A stretch of DNA of 64,000 bases, from the NCBI GenBank assembly GCA_014155875.1, contig JACEFZ010018304.1, forward strand, positions 163,501 to 227,500, read 5' to 3'. Made by a program: the position numbers and the translations under genes. This document shows positions 57,650 through 64,000 of this stretch, in pieces. Under the pieces are notes generated by a model. That model saw only the letters and a list, made by a program, of their open reading frames with translations, did not search any database and had not been told where the DNA came from. This stretch comes from Cepaea nemoralis (taxonomy: Eukaryota; Mollusca; Gastropoda; Stylommatophora; Helicidae). How positions within the stretch are numbered: the first letter of the stretch is position 1; every line of letters begins with the position of its first letter.

Positions 57650-57965
57650 TCCCGGTCAATTTGTGCAAATCTGATTAGATACGGATTCAAACCTAAGGCC
57701 CATCAGCAAACCTAGTGCCACTCTGCCATGAGACTCCTGAACCAAATCAATACAATGGAAAAATGTTTTTAGGGGACAAGTACCCATCCTGGTCAGTTTT
57801 TCTTTCTCAGATAATTCCCTCCCAAAATTCTTAAACATTGTCTGGTATCCATTTTACGTGGCTGGGTCCACTTCAGAACCCCATTGGTCAGAAAAAATAG
57901 TCCTGTCACTTTGGGGATTGAACCTGCACTAGTCTTGATAATCTGCTGAACTAACCACTATGTTA
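57650..57965 (-). mobile_element. SINE family 4 (tRNA-like heads)
   Basis: Two minus-strand tRNA-like heads occur: GGCAGAGTGGCACTAGGTTT then GGTTTGAATCCG (about 57665-57735), and CATAGTGGTTAGTTCAGCAG then GGTTCAATCCCC (about 57905-57960). The second is followed by a body with tggacccagccacgtaaaat and ggataccagac, shared with 63690-63885 and fragments at 30105 and 57283. Confidence 0.6.
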
Positions 57966-58239
57966 TTATAATTGGTGTTTGTAAAGTTTGACTACACTGT
58001 GAATGTTGAAAAAATTTGAAAAATTCTTTCTTCCGTTGATAACACCATTCTGTTTGGAGTGCAAAGAATTACTCAGGCAGATGACAGCCATTCACTGCAT
58101 ATAGCTTCACGATGGACTTTCGAGGAAATTTTTTGATGATATGTACTTCATTTTTCAAATTTGTTCTACATACAAAGTGTAGTGAGACTTTATAAACACC
58201 TTGTATATGTGTATGTGTTAAACAGATGTCTAGGTGGCT

Positions 58240-58385
58240 GTGGAGTTTACTAATACGGGTACGCTGACAGCGGAGTATAGGGTTCAAACCCTGTACCAGT
58301 TGGATGGACTTCAACATGGGACCGGTGCGCTGACAGCGGAGTATAGGGTTCAAACCCTGTACCAGTCGGATGGACTTCTTGTTCA
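58240..58385 (+). repeat. About 66-bp duplication with tRNA box B-like core
   Basis: The segment gctgacagcggagtataggg, ttcaaaccctgtaccagt, ggatggactt occurs twice in a row. GGGTTCAAACCC has box B form, so a SINE head fragment appears to have been duplicated. Next to it (58385-58470) is a SINE family 2 fragment. Confidence 0.7.
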
Positions 58386-58449
58386 GAAAGTAATGGCAAA
58401 CTACTGAACGGAAAATTGCCTAGAAGATGACCTGCAGTTGGGGTCGATT

Positions 58450-59215
58450 GCACCATCCTGCAAAGGACATGGCATATTTTATTTTATGTGTTCACTCAAC
58501 AGAATGGACAATCACAACATCTTGCAAGGACATGGCACATTTTATGTGTTCACTCAACAGAATGGACATCGCAATATCTTGCAAGGACATGGCACATTTT
58601 ATTTTATGTGTTCACTCAACAGAAAGGACAAAATCACAACATCTTGCAAGGATGTGGCACATTTTATTTTATGTGTTCATTCAACTGAATGGACAATCGC
58701 AACATCTTGCAAGTACATGACACATTTTATTTTATGTGTTCACTCAACAGAATGGACAAAATCACAACATCTTGCAAGGGCATGACACATTTTATTTTAT
58801 GTGTTCACTCAACAGAATGGACAATCACATCTTGCAAGTACATTCCACATTTTATTTTATTTGTTCGCTCTACAGAATCGACAATCGCAATATCTTGCAA
58901 GTACATGACACATTTTATTTTATGTGTTCACTCGACAGAATGGACAATCACAACATCTTGCAAGGACATTCCACATTTTATTTTATTTGTTCGCTCTACA
59001 GAATCGACAATCACAATATCCTGCAAGTACATGCCACATTTTATTTTATGTGTTCACTCAACAGAATTGACAATCACAACATCTTGCAAGGACATTCCAC
59101 AATTAATTTTATGTCTTCGCTCTACAGAATGGACAATCGCAACGTCTTGCAAGGACATGACACATTTTATTTTATGTGTTTACTCAACAGAATAGGCAAT
59201 CGCAACAGCAAAATA
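58450..59215. repeat. 58-65-bp minisatellite, about 12 copies, abutting a 5' splice site
   Basis: Units of ttttatgtgttcactcaaca, gaatggacaatcacaacatc, ttgcaaggacatggcacat. In gene sense the exon 3 donor GTAAGTATTTTGCTGTTGCG aligns with GTACTTGCAAGATGTTGCG of the unit, so the array begins at the intron's first base. Confidence 0.93.
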
Positions 59216-59220
59216 CTTAC

Positions 59221-59274
59221 ATCAGCAGCAGTTTTGGCATAAGTCAAGATACCCCTCTCCAGTACAAAGAATCT
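59221..59274 (-). CDS. OSBPL3/6/7: ORP exon 3: PH domain micro-exon
   Basis: 18 codons, phase 0 to 0, acceptor ttctcaccag, donor GTAAGT. It encodes RFFVLERGILTYAKTAAD. It fits exactly between GWHK of exon 2 and IQKGKYHG of exon 4, matching vertebrate (K)RFFVLxxGxLxYxKxxxD(IQKGK). It is easy to miss because it is short and lies between a 770-base satellite and repeats. Confidence 0.97.
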
Positions 59275-59479
59275 CTGGTGAGAAACATACAAAAGGATAC
59301 ATGTAAGACAAGTGAAGATAGTGATGATACAGTCATTACTGCCTATGGTACCTGCCAGTGTAAGAAAGGGGTGAGGTCTTGAGCCTGAGGAATGAAGGCC
59401 ACCTGGTTAGTGCACTCGCCGCACACTGCGTAGGTTAGAGTTTTCTTTTTGCCCCCGATAGAAAAAAAAATCCATCACC

Positions 59480-59550
59480 TATTTGTAGATTTTAAACCAG
59501 GTCTTCCGAATAGAAGACAGGCATTCTAACCCCTCGGCTAGATGCTCCTC
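59480..59550 (-). other. tRNA-like fragment
   Basis: The minus strand reads TAGCCGAGGGGTTAGAATGC then GGTTTAAAATC, with box A and box B spacing of a tRNA. It is adjacent to SINE family 2 at 59560 and is probably another SINE head or a decayed tRNA. Confidence 0.45.
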
Positions 59551-59559
59551 AAGGAAATG

Positions 59560-59805
59560 TTAGCTGCATATCCTTTACATGATGTCGCAGTCAATCCCAG
59601 CATGTTTTGGCGTTTTGTGATTTCTTGGCAAGTTAACGTTCAGTAGTTTGCCATTGCTTTCTCAACGACCAGCACCCATACCATTTCATACAAAACAGAA
59701 GCGCCAGACGGTCTGCTGCCAAATCGCCCACAGCTGTGTTTCGGACGTGGTATGCGGGATTCCAAACTGCGCCTATAACTTCTTCGCCACGGAGCTGACG
59801 AAGGT
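59560..59805 (-). mobile_element. SINE family 2
   Basis: From gttagctgcatatcctttac to aacttcttcgccacggagct; the head is at the high end on the minus strand. Confidence 0.75.
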
Positions 59806-60049
59806 AATGATAATCAAAGTACAATTTGATGACAGGGCTGGTTTGTGCATAAATCAAGATCCATATCTGTTCTGTAAGACAAGAAACCTATGTGGACACA
59901 ACTCACAAAAGTAGGTATGTAAGACAATGAGCTTATGTGGACACAACTCACAAAAATAGACATGTCAGACAACTGAAGACACTGATAACTGAAACAAATT
60001 ATTGACAAATGGGCTGATTTTGGCACAGATCAGTATCCATATCAATTAG

Positions 60050-60260
60050 TTAATCGTTAGTTAGTCACAATTCCAACTTCACGGCAAAGGGTCGCCCCCA
60101 TAATGCTCCATTCCTGTACCAGTGAATATCACATAAAATGCTCCTCACTGCCCTGTGTGAAAAGTGGAATAAACAGAAGTCTTGACAGCCTGAACAGGCC
60201 GAAAAGCACCAAATATGTAAATAACGCCTTAAATGTAAAATGCACCAAATACGTAAATAA
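60050..60260. repeat. Dispersed repeat family 7, second copy
   Basis: It matches 47880-48010 (attccaacttcacggcaaag, ccagtgaatatcaca, aaatgctcctcactgccctg). The right part has a 30-base local duplication around aaatacgtaaataacgcct. Confidence 0.6.
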
Positions 60261-60331
60261 CGCCTGAAATGTAACCAAATGAAATCTGTCACAACAAATC
60301 TTTCTTTAATGCAGTAGCTACTGAGTTAAAA

Positions 60332-60945
60332 TGAGGTCAGTTTGGCTGAATGGATGAGAGTTAGCTCTTAAATGTTTGGTGTGCTGTTGATGAGGTAGCA
60401 GGTTCAACCCTTACACGGGTCAATTTATCTAAAATTTTGACTTCTCGTTCCTGACTTCAGGGTGTAAATTACCAGTACTCCAGAAGTCAGGAGTGGGTTC
60501 GCATGATGATGAGGGACACTGATTGACTGACTGATTTAGGAACCAACATCACAGCATTCAGGGCATTCCCATACGCGCTCCGTCCCCATCCTCAGCAACC
60601 AGCTAAGAGTTCTAACACTAATAGTACCAGCAGGAATCTGATTATATGTCCAGTCTCGCCTTTCCTCTGAGCGTTAAGCGTCAGCCAGATCCCCTCGTCA
60701 CACCTCGATGTCGCATTCTTGCCAGACCATGGTGATCCATTTGCTCCTCTGAGGTGCACACATGCTCCCACAAGGCCGCAACCACGTCTGCCTTGTCATG
60801 CATCAATACTCCACTAGAGGGACACTGATAATATGAAAAGCTAATTCACACACAAAAAGCAGTCCAGTGCACTAAAAGTAGAAGTATGTGAATGGATTAA
60901 GCTTGAGTTAAAAACAAGTAAACACATAAAAAACAAACAAACAAA
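60332..60945 (+). mobile_element. tRNA-derived SINE, family 1, copy H, interrupted
   Basis: The head GGTCAGTTTGGCTGAATGGA, box B GGTTCAACCC and the body up to gatgatgagggacactgat (60523) continue at 60830 (aatatgaaaagctaattcac) to tggattaagcttgagtt and an A-rich end. The 293 bases between are an inserted LINE fragment. Confidence 0.85.
60524..60816 (-). mobile_element. LINE 3'-end insertion with 13-bp target duplication
   Basis: The 13-base string gagggacactgat is present at 60511-60523 and 60817-60829. The insert is a 5'-truncated 3' end of the RNase H LINE, antisense to the SINE, ending (minus strand) ggttcctaaatcagtcagtc, a short tetranucleotide tail. Its body matches 61800-62060 (gattatatgtccagtctcgc versus gattatttgtccatctggcc). 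Confidence 0.9.
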
Positions 60946-60990
60946 CAAGAAACAAAACAAAGAAAATGGGTGAAAAGTGAGAGCACTGAC

Positions 60991-61045
60991 CTTGTGCCAG
61001 CCTTTCAATGGCCATTTCCTTTTCTTCATTAGGTAGCCTTGGTAC
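60991..61045 (-). CDS. OSBPL3/6/7: ORP exon 2: PH domain start
   Basis: 55 bases: one base completes the codon from exon 1, then 18 codons. Acceptor ctccacacag, donor GTCAGT. It encodes YQGYLMKKRKWPLKGWHK. (H/Y)EG(Y/F)xxKKRKWPLKGWHK is nearly invariant in ORP3/6/7; KKRKxxLKGWHKR(F/Y) forms the phosphoinositide-binding loop of the PH domain. The preceding exon must end with two bases of a codon. Confidence 0.97.
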
Positions 61046-61084
61046 CTGTGTGGAGGATGCAAATGACGAGAATGTATCTACAAT

Positions 61085-61320
61085 ATTATTCCTCTTCCTC
61101 TTCCTCCGTTTTCTTCTCCTTCATCTTCTTCTTCCTCTACTTCTTCTTCTTCTTCCTCTTCTTTCTCTTCTTCCTCCTTCTCTTCTTCTCCTTCATTTTC
61201 TTCCTCTTCTTCTTCTTCCTATTCTTCTTTGTCTTCTTCCTCTTGATCTTCTTCCTACTCATCTTCTTCTTCGTCTTCTTCCATTTATTTTTCCTCTTCT
61301 TCTTCTTCTTCTTCTTATTC
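61085..61320. repeat. (TTC/TCC) polypyrimidine tract
   Basis: About 235 bases of cttcttcttcctc; a second shorter one at 61565-61650. The Phe/Leu and Lys/Arg frames are artefacts. Confidence 0.97.
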
Positions 61321-61323
61321 GTA

Positions 61324-61575
61324 GGGAGTCTCCATAGCGAAGTGGTCAAGCCGTCTACCTCATACTCCAAAGGTTGTGGGTTTGATTCCGGTTTACGTCT
61401 TTTGGTTCGCATGTGCAATTTTCTCAGAGACTCCTGGGGGTCATCGCTGGAGCTACGGAGTTCATGCTTTGTGTGACGCTTTTGGCAGGCCTCCTTGCGG
61501 AAAAAGACCAAGCCATATGGGATATAAACCGGTGCAATGAAGTCAATCATCTCGACTTTTAAGACTTTCTTTTCT
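61324..61575 (+). mobile_element. tRNA-derived SINE, family 3, copy B
   Basis: Head GGGAGTCTCCATAGCGAAGT (box A region ATAGCGAAGTGG), box B GGGTTTGATTCC, body gcaattttctcagagactcc, acggagttcatgctttgtgt. It lies between two pyrimidine tracts. Confidence 0.8.
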
Positions 61576-61796
61576 TCTTCTATTTCATCTTCCTTTTCTT
61601 CTTCTCTTCCTGCTCGTCTTCTTCTTCTCTTCTTCTTTTTCTTCTCAATCAGAGAGGTGTGCATGCTAGTAAGCATTGGGAAAGTAGAGGAAAGTAGTTC
61701 AGAATGCCTGAAGAGACAGCCAAATGTATCATTTGAGACTGCCACAGTCTTTGCCATTTGTGAGCTGAGGTGAGCTGAGCATTGGTCCACAGAGTC

Positions 61797-62240
61797 CTTG
61801 AGTTGAGTTGAGTCAAGAACCAACATCACAGCACTCGGGACATTCCCATACGTGCTCTGTCCTCATCTTCAACAGCCAGTGAAGAGTCCCAATACTAATG
61901 GTACCAGTAGCAGTCTGATTATTTGTCCATCTGGCCTTTCCTCTGAGTTTTGAGTGTCATTCAGATCCTCTGGTCACTCCCTGCAGCACCATTCTCTCCA
62001 AGCTGCGATGATTATCTACCGTTTTCTGCACTATACCCACGAGCCCAAAGTGCCCCGACCACATCTGCCTTATCATGCCCCAATACCCCACCAAGCGGTG
62101 CAGACCCAGCCAATCTGTCCGCCTGCTCATTTCCCACCACACCAGCATGTACTGGGCAGGGGAGAGGGGAAGAGAAATCCAACAGATGCCCTCTATTTTT
62201 GATTGTTGAATGGAAGCCTACCACTCTGCCCAAAGGATGC
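61797..62240 (-). mobile_element. RNase H LINE, 3' end
   Basis: The minus strand reads CPVHAGVVGNEQADRLAGSA, PLGGVLGHDKADVVGALW, then a 3' UTR ending ggttcttgactcaactcaac, a pentanucleotide tail. The same UTR is found at 6240-6600, 18935-19140 and 60524-60816, and a fragment at 31080. The part further right (62240-62560) is probably more of the same element's RNase H region but is less clear. Confidence 0.85.
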
Positions 62241-62735
62241 CTGCCTTTACATTTTTCATCACACTGTGAAAGTCCATTACAATTACGACATGTCTGTGCT
62301 GTTTGTCCTCCAGCCAGCAGAAAGCCGCTGTGACTTTCTCCACCTCCATTCTTAGACTAGATGTTGTGGTATCATATGCCAGGCTCTCCTGCACCAAACA
62401 CCATCCACCAACCTTCATCATGACACTCACCCCCCCCCACCCCCCCACCCACTTTCATGTATATCTTTCACTTCTTAGCACAGAGTCATCCGTGTAGATG
62501 ATTACATCATCTGGTCATGAATTGTCATGGATCAACTGTTGCACCTCCCATTCAGCGCAGCCAGCCAGCCGATTCCCGATCCAATATAATTATAAACCTG
62601 CACGGGTTTGATTTGATGCGTCAAATCAGCTAACTTGCTAGATTGCAGATAAAATATACAAGCTGACTAAATCAAAATGAAAATAAAAAAGAAAGATGAA
62701 AAAGCTACAACATACTTCTCTGGTTTTCTTCACAC

Positions 62736-62905
62736 TTCTGCCCTTCCTTCAGTCCCTCGATGACGTCCCACTCCTTGTGTGACTTGCGGTTGCGGTTGCT
62801 GCTGCTGCGCTTTTTCTGTATCTTCCCTGGAGTGGGCGCTACTACAGGAGGCGTGCTCTCCAGCTGGGAACTGATCAGGGACAAACTGTCTTCCTCACTC
62901 CCATC
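62736..62905 (-). CDS. OSBPL3/6/7: ORP exon 1 of 15 visible: leader before the PH domain
   Basis: Acceptor tgtgttcctag, so this is not the first exon. It encodes DGSEEDSLSLISSQLESTPP, a basic stretch IQKKRSSSNRNRKSH, then KEWDVIEGLKEGQ. EWxxxEGLKxGQ immediately before the PH domain is an ORP3/6/7 hallmark. Two ends are possible: donor GTGTGA at 62735 gives phase 2 and reads EGQK-YQGYLMK, in frame with exon 2; the better-looking donor GTATGT at 62715 adds KCEENQR but leaves phase 1, out of frame with exon 2. I give the in-frame version. Confidence 0.85.
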
Positions 62906-63059
62906 CTAGGAACACAAGGCAGTGGAAGGTCAGTGAAAGCCTATACTAAAGATGCATGTAACCCTACAGCAAGTACTGCTGCAGGCAAGTGACATCAAAG
63001 CTTATAGAAACTAGTGAAAGTAAACTTCTCCTTCTTCTTCTTCTGCTGCGTTCATCCAA

Positions 63060-63625
63060 AATATTTTTGGGACGTAGTTGCATTATGCCAGTTTACAGCA
63101 GAGCTGCGATATTTGCACCTTTCAGCCAAAACATCCGACTTCTGCAAGGCATTTGTTGACCAGATTAACTTTTCCGGGTGTTTCATAGGACGGTCAACTC
63201 TCACTGTTTTTGTTGTCATCCCCATCCCAGCTGGTCAATTCAGATCAGCCGGAGACATAAAGGTCAGCCCTCAAGAGAAGGCAGGGGCAGACTATGGGCA
63301 CCCCCACCATCCAAGAACGCTTCCGTCACTGCAGAGTTGGCACATAGTGCTCTAGTACTGGGCTCACCCAAGGAATCACCACGTCCTGTACATGGCTGCT
63401 TAGTCTCACTTCCGTATATTGGGCCTCTCGTCTACCACAGGCTGTTCCTCCGGAAACCAAGAAAGATCAGCCTGCAGATGACATCCACACAGCGAGCTTT
63501 CGTTCGGACTTTCCACGTAATGGTTTTGCTAGCCAAGCACTATTCCATTTCGTGCCACTGGGACGCCTTTTTCCACCTTTGACGAAGCCCAGACAGTGAG
63601 TTTGGGTGCAGACATTCCAGGTCAT
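63060..63625 (+). repeat. Dispersed repeat family 5, inverted relative to 15480-16745
   Basis: From gcagagctgcgatatttgca, caaggcatttgttgaccaga through cagccctcaagagaaggcag, ggctcacccaaggaatcacc, to gcgagctttcgttcggactt and ccaagcactattccatttcg. About 565 bases. Class unknown. Confidence 0.7.
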
Positions 63626-63689
63626 GGATTTGCTGTGAAAGTAAACTATCCTTTTACCTGCCGTAAAGCACACAGTGCTAGACCCATAG

Positions 63690-63885
63690 TTTTATAAGGC
63701 CAACCGGCACTCGGTGGCTGATGTGGTCACTGTCATGCCAGCCAGCTTTACGTCCCACAATATTTCTTGGTACCCATCTTAGGCTAGGTCTACCAGGGGC
63801 CAATGTTAAAACTGCCTTGTTTCGGGTTGGAACCCATGGTCGCTGGGCTGTCAGGTGAGCACCTAGCCATAAAGTTACCATAACA
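63690..63885 (-). mobile_element. SINE family 4
   Basis: The minus-strand head TATGGCTAGGTGCTCACCTG, then ATGGGTTCCAACCC, has tRNA box A/B layout. The body follows (agcctaagatgggtaccaag, gctggctggcatgacagtga). Bases 63886-64000 contain ttagtggaactgctgtacagc, shared with 25050-25100. Confidence 0.65.
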
Positions 63886-64000
63886 TTTCTTACAGAAACT
63901 GAGTTACAGCATGAATAGCATTAGTGGAACTGCTGTACAGCTGTGGGCAGGAAATACAATTGGAAACTTAGTGATAGCTGGCAAAGCACTGTGGAACAAA

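Larger units (their letters stand above)
5644..62905 (-). other. OSBPL3/6/7: Host gene: ORP3/6/7-type oxysterol-binding-protein-related gene (partial)
   Basis: Fifteen exons on the minus strand join into roughly 650 residues: leader, PH domain, linker, FFAT motif and N-terminal part of the ORD. ORP3/6/7 proteins sit at ER contact sites through FFAT-VAP and PH-phosphoinositide binding, and exchange sterol or other lipids against PI4P. Order and phase of exons, canonical GT-AG borders and residue-level resemblance to vertebrate ORP3/6/7 support the call. Vertebrates have three paralogues; which one this equals cannot be told, and one co-orthologue is usual in invertebrates. Start codon and the exon with VSHHPP are outside the window. 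Exon lengths total about 1.95 kb in 57 kb, so intron content is extreme. Confidence 0.93.

Noticed and set aside
61137..61829. 230-codon Lys/Arg-rich minus-strand frame
   Set aside because: Pyrimidine tract plus SINE and LINE tail; no conserved domain.

Overview
This is repeat-dominated animal nuclear DNA. One host gene is supported: a multi-exon oxysterol-binding-protein-related gene of the ORP3/ORP6/ORP7 (OSBPL3/6/7) subfamily, transcribed on the minus strand across nearly the whole window. The spliced animal gene, a DD34D mariner, a piggyBac element, non-LTR retrotransposon tails and several tRNA-derived SINE families together point to an invertebrate. A mollusc-like lophotrochozoan is my guess from the overall repeat style; nothing here fixes the species.

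Host gene. Fifteen exons can be placed by homology, splice sites and reading phase, from 62905 (upstream) down to 5644. They encode, in order, a basic/serine-rich leader, a PH domain (four exons), a linker with short coiled segments, an FFAT motif (EYYDAEE) for binding VAP proteins at the ER, and the first part of the ORD lipid-transfer domain up to the residues just before the family signature. Start codon and first exon(s) lie beyond the right edge; the signature exon and the rest of the ORD lie beyond the left edge. Every junction is phase-consistent except the one between the two most upstream exons.

Introns. About 96 percent of the window is intron or flank filled with repeats. Regions by coordinate: 1-5600 (71-bp satellite, SINE, two reverse-transcriptase remnants, CA-rich tract); 5.8-11 kb (retro remnants and a 3.05-kb piggyBac copy with a gutted transposase); 11-20 kb (five tandem arrays, several touching splice sites); 20-33 kb (ATG and GAA tracts, 55-bp satellite, 1.1-kb polypurine tract, 26/29-bp satellite, 31-bp satellite); 34-46 kb (retro tails and SINEs); 46.5-47.8 kb (mariner); 49.6-55.5 kb (2.9-kb 27-bp satellite, then a 31-bp satellite split by a foldback element); 55.5-64 kb (unassigned DNA, 60-bp satellite, SINEs, and a LINE tail nested in a SINE with a clear 13-bp target duplication).

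The most unusual signal is that tandem arrays repeatedly begin exactly at, or within a few bases of, the splice sites of this gene, mostly on the intron side of 5' splice sites. In several cases the unit contains a copy of the splice site itself, so some introns start with a ladder of duplicated or decoy donor sites.
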